DNA of 64,000 bases from Hyperoodon ampullatus (GCA_949752795.1 CATKHW010000286.1:248001-312000), one strand, 5' to 3'; counted from the stretch's first letter, positions 36,870 through 50,774 are shown. Numbers and translations: made by a program. Notes: a model not told the origin generated them from the sequence alone.

Positions 36870-38607
36870 TCTTATGATAAGTTTCTTTTTCTGTGTGACT
36901 TATTTCACTTAGAATCATCGTACCTGAATCCACCCATTTTGCTGCTACTGGTCTTATGACATTGATTTCATGGCTGAAGGATATTCCATCGTACGTAAGT
37001 ACCACAATTTTTTGAACCATTTTTATATTTCCTGGGATATTAAGGTGTACCCAAGTTGAGGTCCTTGTAAGCAGTGCTGCCCTAAATTTTGGGGTGGCTC
37101 TGTCTTATTGATTTTCAGAATTCCCAAGGTATATTTCCTAGACTGGAAGTGCCCTTGGCTCTTTAGCTCCGTTCTTTACATGTTTTATAGAACACAATAT
37201 ACACCTCCAGAGAGGCAGTTGGCAATTTACATCCTGCCCATCAGCATAACAAGGCTCCCTGTTCTCCAGGGCCTGTCTTGCCTTTCTGGTTTTTACACAT
37301 TTTGTGGATGTCCCTTTTGACCGGTGGGAAGTGATACTTCTTTGTAGTGCAGATTTGCATTGCCCGCTTGCTTGCTTGGCCAAAAGGGGCATATGCGTTT
37401 TCTCCTGAATATATTCAGGAGAAAACGCATACGCCCTTTTTGGCCAAGTGCATCATTGTCGAAGTTGTGCCCCTCTTCCTGTGCTTTAAAGGCGATTCCA
37501 ACGTACCTCTTGAAATCTGTTTCCTGCTATTCTGCCTCGCTTTCAAGTCCGCCTCGCTGCCTTCCCTCAACAGATTTTTGGACGATAGTTGTCCTTTATT
37601 ACTCGGCCAGTTTGTGAATTGCCGTGACACTGAGCTCCATTTTTCAACTCGTTTTTTGTGAGCTGACCGCAAGTCCAGAATTTTGTTTCAGGACCTATGC
37701 TGGTTCCCGGTGGTGGGCTGAGACTTTGGTTAATTCTTCTTCCTGCCGGGAAGTTAGAGTGATATGTGCCCGTTCAAATGCCTAACAGCTACTCTCTCAT
37801 TGGTTCTCCCTCTTCCCTTTCATCCTCTGCCAAATTGGAAACCTGTGCGAACCAGGAGGTTAAAGGGGCTGTCTCTCCAAGTTGGGAGATTGATAGTAAA
37901 GCAGATGGAAAGTCAAACCGGAGCACCAGGAGAGGGACTATTCGTTGAGTTTTAGAAACCTTTCGTATTCACAGTGTGTCCGTTCTCTAGGTTTCCCGTA
38001 CATGTTATAACTGTAGTAATATTCCCTTCAACCTGGAGAATTGGGACCCATGGAATAGGTGCCATGCATTATTGCTTTAAAGGGTCTGCATTTGTTCACC
38101 CAATCTCACCAATCGTCTCAGTCCCAAGTGTCCAGCCTTATGCCACATCCAGCTGTCGTTGTAGATAGGGTCATTCCAGGTTTCATCAGAGACCCTGAAG
38201 GAATTGTAAAGAATTTCCCAGTTTTTTTGTTTTGTTTTTGAAATTCCTTTTTATAGTGGGTTTGAGCTGATTCTCGCTGCCATGTTTATGCCAGTCTAGA
38301 CACACTTAATTCCCTTATGGAGATATATCAATACATAGGTTTTAAGATTCTTACTAGTCTGATATATTCCTCTGCGGGAAATATGGGGTTTTGAGTCCCT
38401 TTCACTGAGGAAGGTGTAGGTCTTCTCTATTCCATAGTTGGTTTTTGGAACGGTACCTGTGCTTATATCAAACTCTGGTTTTATGCATCACCCCACCTCT
38501 CCTTCCCCCTTAAGCAGGCATAAGAGTGTTTTCTACATGTGAGACACTGTTCTCTTTCCTAACTCAGTTCAAGTGTAGCCATGTTTATAGGATCTTCATA
38601 AGTGATA
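36870..38607. repeat. Satellite monomer M18, class A
   Basis: Class A with the tcagaattccc 5' variant. Its 3' part matches M13 (gccgtgacactg, ttgttcaccc), while its palindrome arm matches M12 (aaaaggggcatatgcg), so two repeat registers meet in one unit. Palindrome 37375-37448 has two mismatches. Confidence 0.92.
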
Positions 38608-40346
38608 TCTTATGATAAGTTTCTTTTTCTGTGTGACTTATTTCACTTAGAATCATCGTACCTGAATCCACCCATTTTGCTGCTACTGGTCTTATGACAT
38701 TGATTTCATGGCTGAGGGATATTCCATCGTACGTAGGTACCACAATTTTTTGAACCATTTTTATATTTCCTGGGATACTTAAGGTGTATCCAAGTTGAGG
38801 TCCTTGTAAGCAGTGCAGCCCTAAATTTTGGGGTGGCTCTGTCTTATTGATTTTCAGTTTTCCCAAGGTATATTCCCTAGACTGGAAGTGCCCTTGGCTC
38901 TGTAGCTCTGTTGTTTACTTGTTTTAGGGAACACAATGCACTCCTCCAGAGAGGCAGTTAGCAATTTACATCACGCCCATCAGCATAACAAGGCTCCCTG
39001 TTCTCCAGGGCCTGTCTTGCCTTTCTGGTTTTTACACATTTTGTGGATGTCCCTTTTGACCGGTGGGAAGTGATACTTCTTTGTAGTGCAGATTTGCATT
39101 GCCCGCTTGCTTGCTTGGCCAAAAAGGGCGTATGCGTTTTCTCCTGAATATATTCAGGAGAAAACGCATACGCCCTTTTTGGCCAAGTGCATCATTGTCG
39201 AAGTTGTGACCCTCTTCCTGTGCTTTAAAGGCGATTCCAACGTACCTCTTGAAATCTGTTTCCTGCTATTCTGCCTCGCTTTCAAGTCCACCTCGCTGCC
39301 TTCCCTCAACAGATTTTTGGACGATAGTTGTCCTTTATTACTCGGCCAGTTTGTGAATTGCTGTGACACTGAGCTCCATTTTTCAACTCGTTTTTTGTGA
39401 GCTGACCGCAAGTCCAGAATTTTGGTTCAGGACCTATGCTGGTTCCCGGAGGTGGGCTGAGACTTTGGTTAATACTTCTTCCTGCCGGGAAGTTAGAGTG
39501 ATATGTGCCCGTTCAAATGCCTAACAGCTATTCTCTCATTGGTTCTCCCTCTTCCCTTTCATCCTCTGCCAAATTGGAAACCTGTGCAAACCAGGAGGTT
39601 AAAGGGGCTGTCTCTCCAAGTTGGGAGATTGATAGTAAAGCAGATGGAAAGTCAAACCGGAGCACCAGGAGAGGGACTATTCGTTGAGTTTTAGAAACCT
39701 TTCGTATTCACAGTGTGTCCGTTCTCTAGGTTTCCCGTACATGTTATAACTGTAGTAATATTCCCTTCAACCTGGAGAGTTGGGACCCATGGAATGTGTG
39801 CCATGCATTATTGCTTTAAAGAGTCTGCATTTGCTCACCCAATCTCACCAATCCTCTCAGTCCCAAGTGTCCAGCCTTATGCCACATCCAGCTGTCATTG
39901 TAGATAGGGTCATTCCAGGTTTCATCAGAGTCCCTGAAAGAATTGTAAAGAATTTCCCAGTTTTTTTGTTTTGTTTTTGAAATTCCTTTTTATAGTGGGT
40001 TTGAGCTGATTCTCGCTGCCATGTTTATGCCAGTCTAGACACACTTGATTCCCTTACGGAGACATATCGATACATAGGTTTTAAGATTCTTACTAGTCAG
40101 ATATATTCCTCTGCGGGTAATATGGGGTTTTGAGTCCCTTTCACTGAGGAAGGTGTAGGTCTTGTCTATTCCATAGTTGGTTTTTGGAACGGTACCTGTG
40201 CTTATATCAAACTCTGGTTTTATGCATGACCCCACCTCTCCTTCCCCCTTCAGCAGGCATAAGAGTGTTTTCTAAATGTGAGACACTGTTCTCTTTCCTA
40301 AATCAGTTCAAGTGTAGCCATGCTTACAGGATCTTCATAAGTGATA
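38608..40346. repeat. Satellite monomer M19, class A
   Basis: Class A, ggtgtatccaag variant, with gttgtgaccctc as in M8 and M22. Private changes: gtacgtaggtac near 38731 and gaatgtgtgcc near 39792. Confidence 0.92.
39114..39187. repeat. Perfect 74-bp palindrome in M19
   Basis: Centre between 39150 and 39151. Fourth and last fully paired copy in the window, identical to those in M3, M7 and M9. Confidence 0.95.
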
Positions 40347-42085
40347 TCTTTTGATAAGTTTCTTTTTCTGTGTGACTTATTTCACTTAGAATCATCGTAA
40401 CTGAATCCACCCATTTTGCTGCTACTGGTCTTATGACATTGATTTCATGGCTGAGGGATATTCCATCGTACGGAAGTACCACAATTTTTTGAACCATTTT
40501 TATATTTCCTGGGATATTTAAGTTGTACCCAAGTTGAGGTCCTTGTAAGCAGTGCAGCCCTAAATTTTGGGGTGGCTCTGTCTTATTGATTTTCAGTTTT
40601 CCCAAGGTATATTCCCTAGACTGGAAGTGCCCTTGCCTCTGTAGCTCTGTTGTTTACTTGTTTTATGGAACACAATGCACTCCTCCAGAGAGGCAGTTGG
40701 CAATTTACATCCCGCCCATCAGCATAACAAGGCTCCCAGTTCTCCAGGGCCTGTCTTGCCTTTCTGGTTTTTACACATTTTGTGGATGTCCCTTTTGACC
40801 GGTGGGAAGTGACACTTCTTAGTAGTGCAGATTTGCATTGCCCGCTTGCTTGCTGGGCCAAAAAGGGCGTAGGCGTTTTCTCCTGAATATATTCAGGAGA
40901 AAACGCATACGCCCTTTTTGGCCAAGTGCATCATTGTCGAAGTTGTGCCCCTCTTCCTGTGCTTTAAAGGTGATTCCAACGTACCTCTTGAACTCTGTTT
41001 CCTGCTATTCTGCCTCGCTTTCAATTCCGCCTCGTTGCCTTCCCCTAACAGATTTTTGGACGATAGTTCTCCTTTATTGCTCTGCCAGTTTGTGAATTGC
41101 TGTGCCCTTGAGCTCCATTTTTCAATTCGTTTTTTGTGAGCTGACCGCAAGTCCAAAATTTTGGTTCAGGACTTATATTCGTTCCCAGTGGGCGGCTGAG
41201 ACTTTGGTTAATTCTTCTTCCTGCCGGGAAATTACAGTGATATATGCCCGTCCAAATGCCTAACAGCTACTCTCTCATTGGTTCTCCCTCTTCCCTTTCA
41301 TCCTCTGCCAAATTGGAAACCTGTGCGAACCAGGAGGTTAAAGGGGCTGTCTCTCCAAGTTGGCAGGTTGATAGTAAAGCAGATGGAAAGTCAAACCGGA
41401 GCACCAGGAGAGGGACTATTCGTTGAGTTTTAGAAACCTTTCGTATTCACAGTGTGTCCGTTCTCTAGGTTTCCCGTACATGTTATAGCTGTAGTAATAT
41501 TCCCTTCAAACTGGAGAGTTGGGACCCATGGAATGGGTGCCATGCATTATTGTTTTAAAGGGTCTGCATTTGCTCACCCAATCTCACCAATCGTCTCAGT
41601 CCCAAGTGTCCCTCCTTATGCCACATCCAGCTGTCATTGTAGATAGGATCATTCCAGGGTTCATCAGAGACCCTGAAGGAATTGTAAAGAATTTCCCAGT
41701 TTTTTTGTTTTGTTTTTGAAATTCCTTTTTATAGTGGGTTTGAGCTGATTCTCGCTGCCATGTTTATGCCAGTCTAGACACACTTGATTCCCTTACGGAG
41801 ACATATCAATACATAGGTTTTAAGATTCTTACTAGTCAGATATATTCCTCTGCGGGAAATATGGGGATTTGATTCCCTTTCACTGAGGAAGGTGTAGGTC
41901 TTGTCTATTCCATAGTTGGTTTTTGGAACGGTACCTGTGCTTATATCAAACTCTGGTTTTATGCATCACCCCACCTCTCCTTCCCCCTTAAGCAGGCATA
42001 AGAGTGTTTTCTAAATGTGAGACACTGTTCTCTTTCCTAACTCAGTTCAAGTGTAGCCATGTTTACAGGATCTTCATAAGTGATA
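40347..42085. repeat. Satellite monomer M20, class B
   Basis: Class B with gtgggcggctg near 41188 and ttgattcccttt near 41869, both shared with M17. Palindrome 40853-40926 has two mismatches, one from the private gctgggcca. Confidence 0.92.
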
Positions 42086-43823
42086 TCTTATGATAAGTTT
42101 CTGTTTCTGTGTGACTTATTTCACTTAGAATCATCGTACCTGAATCCACCCATTTTGCTGCTACTGGTCTTATGACATTGATTTCATGGCTGAAGGATAT
42201 TCCATCGTACGTAAGTACCACAATTTTTTGAACCATTTTTATATTTCCTGGGATATTAAGGTGTACCCAAGTTGAGGTCCTTGTAAGCAGTGCAGCCCTA
42301 AATTTTGGGGTGGCTCTGTCTTATTGATTTTCAGAATTCCCAAGGTATATTTCCTAGACTGGAATTGCCCTTGGCTCTTTAGCTCTGTTCTTTACTTGTT
42401 TTAGGGAACACAATATACAACTCCAGAGAGGCAGTTGGCAATTTACATCCCGCCCATCAGCATAACAAGGCTCCCTGTTCTCCAGGGCCTGTCTTGCCTT
42501 TCTGGTTTTTACACATTTTGTGGATGTCCCTTTTGACCGGTGGGAAGTGATACTTCTTTGTAGTGTAGATTTGCATTGCCCTCTTGCTTGTTTGGCCAAA
42601 AGGGGCGTATGCGTTTTCTCCTGAATATATTCAGGAGAAAACGCATACGCCCTTTTTGGCCAAGTGCATCATTGTCGAAGTTGTGCCCCTCTTACTGTGC
42701 TTTAAAGGCGATTCCAACGTACCTCTTGAAATCTGATTCCTGCTATTCTGCCTCGCTTTCAAGTCCGACTCGTTGCCTTCCCTCAACAGATTTTTGGACG
42801 ATAGTTGTCCTTTATTACTCGGCCAGTTTGTGAATTGCTGTGCCCCTGAGCTCCATTTTTCAACTCGTTTTTGGTGAGCTGACCGCAAGTCCAAAATTTT
42901 GGTACAGGACCTATGCTGGATCCCGGTGGGGGGCTGAGACTTTGGTTAATTCTTCTTCCTGCCGGGAATTTAGAGTGATGTGTGTCCGTCCAAATGCCTA
43001 ACAGCTACTCTCTCATTGGTTCTTCCTCTTCCCTTTCATCCTCTGCCAAATTGGAAACCTGTGCGAAACAGGAGGTTAAAGGGGCTGTCTCTCCAAGTTG
43101 GGAGATTGATAGTAAAGCAGATGGAAAGTCAAACCGGAGCACCAGGAGAGGGACTATTCGTTGAGTTTTAGAAACCTTTCATATTCACAGTGTGTCCGTT
43201 CTCTACGTTTCCCGTACATGTTATAGCTGTAGTAATATTCCCTTCAACCTGGAGAGTTGGGACCCATGGAATGGGTGCCATGCATTATTGTTTTAAAGGG
43301 TCTGCAATTGCTCAACCAATCTCACCAATCGTCTCAGTCCCAATTGTCCCTCCTTATGCCACATGCAGCTGTCATTGTAGATAGGATCATTCCAGGGTTC
43401 ATCAGAGACCCTGAAGGAATTGTAAAGAACTTCCCAGTTTTTTTGTTTTGTTTTTGAAATTCCTTTTTATAGTGGGTTTGAGATGATTCTCGCTGCCATG
43501 TTTATGCCAGTCTAGACACACTTGATTCCCTTACGGAGACATATCAATACATAGGTTTTAAGATTCTTACTAGTCAGATATATTCCTCTGCGGGTAATAT
43601 GGGGTTTTGAGTCCCTTTCACTGAGGAAGGTGTAGGTCTTGTCTATTCCATAGTTGGTTTTTGGAACGGTACCTGTGCTTATATCAAACTCTGGTTTTAT
43701 GCATCACCCCACCTCTCCTTCCCCCTTAAGCAGGCATAAGAGTGTTTTCTAAATGTGAGACACTGTTCTCTTTCCTAACTCAGTTCAAGTGTAGCCATGT
43801 TTACAGGATCTTCATAAGTGATA
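42086..43823. repeat. Satellite monomer M21, A-to-B mosaic at its 3' end
   Basis: Class A through gggagattgatag (about 43100), class B from gttatagctgtag (about 43219). Markers acatgcagctgtc (43372) and ttgagatgattc (43479) recur only in M31. Palindrome 42591-42664 has two mismatches. Confidence 0.92.
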
Positions 43824-45561
43824 TCTTATGATAAGTTTCTTTTTCTGTGTGACTTATTTCACTTAGAATCATCGTACCTGAATCCACCTATTTTGCTGCT
43901 ACTGGTCTTATGACATTGATTTCATGGCTGAGGGATATTCCATCGTACGTAAGTACCACAATTTTTTGAACCATTTTTATATTTCCTGGGATATTAAGGT
44001 GTACCCAAGTTGAGTTCCTTGTAAGCAGTGCAGCCCTAAATTTTGGGGTGGCTCTGTCTTATTGATTTTCAGAATTCCCAAGGTATATTTCCTAGACTGG
44101 AAGTGCCCTTGGCTCTTTAGCTCTGTTCTTTACTTGTTTTAGGGAACACAATATACACCTCCAGAGAGGCAGTTGGCAATTTACATCCCGCCCATCAGCA
44201 TAACAAGGCTCCCTGTTCTCCAGGGCCTGTCTTGCCTTTCTGGTTTTTACACATTTTGTGGATGTCCCTTTTGACCGGTGGGAAGTGATACTTCTTTGTA
44301 GTGCAGATTTGCATTGCCCGCTTGCTTGCTTGGCCAAAATGGGCGTATGCGTTTTCTCCTGAATATATTCAGGAGAAAACACATACGCCCTTTTTGGCCA
44401 AGTGCATCATTGTCGAAGTTGTGACCCTCTTCCTGTGCTTTAAAGGCGATTCCAACGTACCTCTTGAAATCTGATTCCTGCTCTTCTGCCTCGCTTTCAA
44501 GTCCGCCTCGTTGCCTTCCCTCAACAGATTTTTGGACGATAGTTGTCCTTTATTACTCGGCCAGTTTGTGAATTGCTGTGCCCCTGAGCTCCATTTTTCA
44601 ACTCGTTTTTGGTGAGCTGACCGCAAGTCCAAAATTTTGGTTCAGGACCTATGCTGGTTCCCGGTGGGGGGCTGAGACTTTGGTTAATTCTTCTTCCTGC
44701 CAGGAATTTAGAGTGATGTGTGTCCGTCCAAATGCCTAACAGCTACTCGCTCATTGGTTCTCCCTCTTCCCTTTCATCCTCTGCCAAATTGGAAACCTGT
44801 GCGAACCAGGAGGTTAAAGGGGCTGTCTCTCCAAGTTGGGAGATTGATAGTAAAGCAGATGGAAAGTCAAACTGGAGCACCAGTAGAGGGACTATTCGTT
44901 GAGTTTTAGAAACCTTTCGTATTCACAGTGTGTCCGTTCTCTAGTTTTCCCGTACATGTTATAACTGTAGTAATATTCCCTTCAACCTGGAGAGTTGGGA
45001 CCCATGGAATGGGTGCCATGCATTATTGCTTTAAAGAGTCTGCATTTGCTCACCCAATCTCACCAATCCTCTCAGTCCCAAGTGTCCAGCCTTATGCCAC
45101 ATCCAGCTGTCATTGTAGATAGGGTCATTCCAGGTTTCATCAGAGTCCCTGAAAGAATTGTAAAGAATTTCCCAGTTTTTTTGTTTTGTTTTTGAAATTC
45201 CTTTTTATAGTGGGTTTGAGCTGATTCTCACTGCCATGTTTATGCCAGTCTAGACACACTTGATTCCCTTACGGAGACATATCAATACATAGGTTTTAAG
45301 ATTCTTACTAGTCAGGTATATTCCTCTGCGGGAAATATGGGGTTTTGAGTCCCTTTCACTGAGGAAGGTGTAGGTCTTGTCTATTCCATAGTTGGTTTTT
45401 GGAAAGGTACATGTGCTTATATCAAACTCTGGTTTTATGCATGACCCCACCTCTCCTTCCCCCTTCAGCAGGCATAAGAGTGTTTTCTAAATGTGAGACA
45501 CTGTTCCCTTTCCTAAATCAGTTCAAGTGTAGCCATGCTTACAGGATCTTCATAAGTGATA
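43824..45561. repeat. Satellite monomer M22, class A
   Basis: Class A throughout, with ccaaaatgggcg at the palindrome and cctgctcttctgcc near 44475. Palindrome 44329-44402 has two mismatches. It is the last unit before the clean four-monomer register begins. Confidence 0.92.
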
Positions 45562-47300
45562 TCTTATGATAAGTTTCTTTTTCTGTGTGACTTATTTCAC
45601 TTAGAATCATCGTACCTGAATCCACCCATTTTGCTGCTACTGGTCTTATGACATTGATTTCATGGCTGAGGGATATTCCATCGTACGTAAGTACCACAAT
45701 TTTTTGAACCATTTTTATAATTCCTGGGATATTAAGGTGTACCCAAGTTGAGGTCCTTGTAAGCAGTGCAGCCCTAAATTTTGGGGTGGCTCTGTCTTAT
45801 TGATTTTCAGAATTCCCAAGGTATATTTCCTAGACTGGAAGTGCCCTTGGCTCTTTAGCTCTGTTCTTTACTTGTTTTAGGGAACACAATATACACCTCC
45901 AGAGAGGCAGTTGGCAATTTACATCCCGCCCATCAGCATAACAAGGCTCCCTGTTCTCCAGGGCCTGTCTTGCCTTTCTGGTTTTTACACATTTTGTGGA
46001 TGTCCCTTTTGACCGGTGGGAAGTGACACTTCTTAGTAGTGCAGATTTGCATTGCCCGCTTGCTTGCTTGGCCAAAAAGGGCATAGGCGTTTTCTCCTGA
46101 ATATATTCAGGAGAAAACGCCTACGCCCTTTTTGGCCAAGTGCATCATTGTCGAAGTTGTGCCCCTCTTCCTGTGCTTTAAAGGTGATTCCAACGTACCT
46201 CTTGAACTCTGTTTCCTGCTATTCTGCCTCGCTTTCAATTCCGCCTCGTTGCCTTCCCCTAACAGATTTTTTGGACGATAGTTCTCCTTTATTGCTCTGC
46301 CAGTTTGTGAATTGCTGTGCCCTTGAGCTCCATTTTTCAATTCGTTTTTTTGTGAGCTGACCGCAAGTCCAAAATTTTGGTTCAGAACCTATACTGGTTC
46401 CCAGTGGGTGGCTGAGACTTTGGTTAATTCTTCTTCCTGCCGGAAATTACAGTGATATGTGCCCGTCCAAATGCCTAACAGCTACTCTCTCATTGGTTCT
46501 CCCTCTTCCCTTTCATCCTCTGCCAAATTGGAACCTGTGCGAACCAGGAGGTTAAAGGGGCTGTCTCTCCAAGTTGGGAGGTTGATAGTAAAGCAGATGG
46601 AAAGTCAAACCGGAGCACCATGAGAGGGACTATTCGTTGAGTTTTAGAAACCTTTCGTATTCACAGTGTGTCCGTTCTCTAGGTTTCCCGTACATGTTAT
46701 AGCTGTAGTAATATTCCCTTCAACCTGGAGAGTTGGGACCCTTTGGAATGGGTGCCATGCATTATTGTTTTAAAGGGTCTGCATTTGCTCACCCAATCTC
46801 ACCAATCGTCTCAGTCCCAAGTGTCCCTCCTTATGCCACATCCAGCTGTCATTGTAGATAGGATCATTCCAGGGTTCATCAGAGACCCTGAAGGAATTGT
46901 AAAGAATTTCCCAGTTTTTTTGTTTTGTTTTTGAAATTCCTTTTTATAGTGGGTTTGAGCTGATTCTCGCTGCCATGTTTATGCCAGTCTAGACACACTT
47001 GATTCCCTTACGGAGACATATCAATACATAGGTTTTAAGATTCTTACTAGTCAGATATATTCCTCTGCGGGTAATATGGGGTTTTGAGTCCCTTTCACTG
47101 AGGAAGGTGTAGGTCTTGTTTATTCCATAGTTGGTTTTTGGAACGGTACCTGTGCTTATATCAAACTCTGGTTTTATGCATCACCCCACATCTCCTTCCC
47201 CCTTAAGCAGGCATAAGAGTGTTTTCTAAATGTGAGACACTGTTCTCTTTCCTAACTCAGTTCAAGTGTAGCCATGTTTACAGGATCTTCATAAGTGATA
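45562..47300. repeat. Satellite monomer M23, A-to-B mosaic
   Basis: Older relative of M27 and M31, with the same switch to B at gtgacacttcttag and the same aagggcataggcg/cgcctacgccc palindrome. It has extra bases at gattttttggacg and gaccctttggaatg, which explain 1739 against 1737 bp. Palindrome 46067-46140 has one mismatch. Confidence 0.92.
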
Positions 47301-49037
47301 TCTTATGATAAGTTTCTGTTTCTCTGTGACTTATTTCACTTAGAATCATCGTACCTGAATCCACCCATTTTGCTGCTACTGGTCTTATGACATTGATTTC
47401 ATGGCTGAGGGATATTCCATCGTACGTAAGTACCACAATTTTTTGAACCATTTTTATATTTCCTGGGATATTAAGGTGTACCCAAGTTGAGGTCCTTGTA
47501 AGCAGTGCAGCCCTAAATTTTGGGGTGGCTCTGTCTTATTGATTTTCAGAATTCCCAAGGTATATTTCCTAGACTGGAAGTGCCCTTGGCTCTTTAGCTC
47601 TGTTCTTTACTTGTTTTAGGGAACACAATATACACCTCCAGAGAGGCAGTTGGCAATTTACATCCCGCCTATCAGCATAACAAGGCTCCCTCTTCTCCAG
47701 GGCCTGTTTTGCCTTTCTGGTTTTTCCACATTTTGTGGATGTCCCTTTTGACCGGTGGGAAGTGATACTTCTTTGTAGTGCAGATTTGCATTGCCCGCTT
47801 GCTTGCTTGGCCAAAAGGGTCGTATGCGTTTTCTCCTGAATATATTCAGGAGAAAACACATACGCCCTTTTTGGCCAAGTGCTTCATTGTCGAAGTTGTG
47901 CCCCTCTTCCTGTGCTTTAAATGCGATTCCAACGTACCTCTTGAAATCTGATTCCTGCTATTCAGCCTCGCTTTCAAGTCCGCCTCGTTGCCTTCCCTCA
48001 ACAGATTTTTGGACGATAGTTGTCCTTTATTACTCGGCCAGTTTGTGAATTGCTGTGCCCCTGAGCTCCATTTTTCAACTCGTTTTTGGTGAGCTGATCG
48101 CAAGTCCAAAATTTTGGTTCAGGACCTATGCTGGTTCCCGGTGGGTGGCTGAGACTTTGGTTAATTCTTCTTCCTGCCGGGAATTTAGAGTGATGTGTGT
48201 CCGTCCAAATGCCTAACAGCTACTCTCTCATTGGTTCTCCCTCTTCCCTTTCATCCTCTGCCAAATTGGAAACCTGTGCGAACCAGGAGGTTAAAGGGGC
48301 TGTCTCTCCAAGTTGGGAGATTGATAGTAAAGCAGATGCAAAGTCAAACCGGAGCACCAGGAGAGGGACTATTCGTTGAGTTTTAGAAACCTTTTGTATT
48401 CACAGTGTGTCCGTTCTCTAGTTTTCCCGTACATTTTATAACTGTAGTAATATTCCCTTCAACCTGGAGAGTTGGGACCCATGGAATGGGTGCCATGCAT
48501 TATTGCTTTAAAGAGTCTGCATTTGCTCACCCAATCTCACCAATCCTCTCAGTCCCAAGTGTCCAGCCTTATGCAACATCCAGCTGTCATTGTAGATAGG
48601 GTCATTCCAGGATTCATCAGAGTCCCTGAAAGAATTGTAAAGAATTTCCCAGTTTTTTGTTTTGTTTTTGAAATTGCTTTCTATAGTGGGTTTGAGCTGA
48701 TTCTCCCTGCCATGTTTATGCCAGTCTAGACACACTTGATTCCCTTACGGAGACATATCAATACATAGGTTTTAAGATTCTTACTAGTCAGATATATTCC
48801 TCTGCGGGTAATATGGGGTTTTGAGTCCCTTTCACTGAGGAAGGTGTAGGTCTTGTCTATTCCATAGTTGGTTTTTGGAACGGTACCTGTGCTTATATCA
48901 AACTCTGGTTTTATGCATGACCCCACCTCTCCTTCCCCCTTAAGCAGGCATAAGAGTGTTTTCTAAATGTGAGACACTGTTCTCTTTCCTAAATCAGTTC
49001 AAGTGTAGCCATGCTTACAGGATCTTCATAAGTGATA
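47301..49037. repeat. Satellite monomer M24, class A (position 1 of the 4-mer)
   Basis: Class A with private markers repeated in M28 and M32: aaaagggtcgtatgcg, tgcttcattg, tttaaatgcgattcc, gctgatcgc and a six-T cagttttttg. Palindrome 47806-47879 has three mismatches. Confidence 0.92.
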
Positions 49038-50774
49038 TCTTATGATAAGTTTCTTTTTCTGTGTGACTTATTTCACTTAGAATCATCGTACCTGAATCCC
49101 CCCATTTTGCTGCTACTGGTCTTATGACATTGATTTCATGGCTGAGGGATATTCCATCGTACGTAAGTACCACAATTTTTTGAACCATTTTTATATTTCC
49201 TGGGATATTTAAGTTGTACCCAAGTTGAGGTCCTTGTAAGCAGTGCAGCCCTAAATTTTGGGGTGGCTCTGTCTTATTGATTTTCAGATTTCCCAAGGTA
49301 TATTCCCTAGACTGGAAGTGCCCTTGCCTCTGTAGCTCTGTTGTTTACTTGTTTTATGGAACACAATGCACTCCTCCAGAGAGGCAGTTGGCAATTTACA
49401 TCCCACCCATCAGCATAACAAGGCTCCCAGTTCTCCAGGGCCTCTCTTGCCTTTCTGGTTTTTACACATTTTGTGGATGTCCCTTTTGACCGGTGGGAAG
49501 TGACACTTCTTAGTAGTGCAGATTTGCATTGCCCGCTTGCTTGCTTGGCCAAAAAGGGCGTAGGCGTTTTCTCCTGAATATATTCAGGAGAAATCGCATA
49601 CGCCCTTTTTGGCCAAGTGCATCATTGTCGAAGTTGTGCCCCTCTTCCTGTGCTTTAAAGGTGATTCCAACGTACCTCTTGAACTCTGTTTCCTGCTATT
49701 CTGCCTCGCTTTCAATTCCACCTCGTTGCCTTCCCCTAACAGATTTTTGGACGATAGTTCTCCTTTATTGCTCTGCCAGTTTGTGAATTGCTGTGCCCTT
49801 GAGCTCCATTTTTCAATTCGTGTTTTGTGAGCTGACCGCAAGTCCAAAATTTTGGTTCAGGACCTATACTGGTTCCCAGTGGGTGGCTGAGAGTTTGGTT
49901 AATTCTTCTGACTGCCGGGAAATTACAGTGATATATGCCCGTCCAAATGCCTAACAGCTACTCTCTCATTGGTTCTCCCTCTTCCCTTTCATCCTCTGCC
50001 AAATTGGCAACCTGTGCGAACCAGGAGGTTAAAGGGGCTGTCTCTCCAAGTTGGGAGGTTGATAGTAAAGCAGATGGAAAGTCAAACCGGAGCACCAGGA
50101 GAGGGACTATTCGTTGAGTTTTAGAAACCTTTCGTATTCACAGTGTGTCCGTTCTCTAGGTTTCCCGTACATGTTATAGCTGTAGTAATATTCCCTTCAA
50201 CCTGGAGAGTTGGGACCCATGGAATGGGTGCCATGCATTATTGTTTTAAAGGGTCTGCATTTGCTCACCCAATCTCACCAATCGTCTCAGTCCCAAGTGT
50301 CCCTCCTTATGCCACATCCAGCTGTCATTGTAGATAGGATCATTCCAGGATTCATCAGAGACCCTGAAGGAATTGTAAAGAATTTCCCACTTTTTTTGTT
50401 TTGTTTTTGAAATTCCTTTTTATAGTGGGTTTGAGCTGATTCTCGCTGCCATGTTTATGCCAGTCTAGACACACTTGATTCCCTTACGGACATATCAATA
50501 CATAGGTTTTAAGATTCTTACTAGTCAGATATATTCCTCTGCGGGTAATATGGGGTTTTGAGTCCCTTTCACTGAGGAAGGTGTAGGTCTTGTCTATTCC
50601 ATAGTTGGTTTTTGGAAGGGTACCTGTGCTTATATCAAACTCTGGTTTTATGCATCACCCCACCTCTCCTTCCCCCTTAAGCAGGCATAAGAGTGTTTTC
50701 TAAATGTGAGACACTGTTCTCTTTCCTAAATCAGTTCAAGTGTAGCCATGCTTACAGGATCTTCATAAGTGATA
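49038..50774. repeat. Satellite monomer M25, class B (position 2 of the 4-mer)
   Basis: Class B with ctgaatccccccat, tcagatttccc, ggagaaatcgc and cttacggacatat (a two-base loss), all repeated in M29. Palindrome 49544-49617 has two mismatches. Confidence 0.92.

Larger units (their letters stand above)
21226..38607. repeat. Loose five-monomer register (~8.69-kb spacing)
   Basis: M9/M14, M10/M15 and M11/M16 pair through private markers, and M13/M18 pair in their 3' parts. M12 and M17 switch class at different points, and M18 carries an M12-type palindrome arm, so the two five-unit blocks (8687 and 8695 bp) are related but rearranged. Confidence 0.75.
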
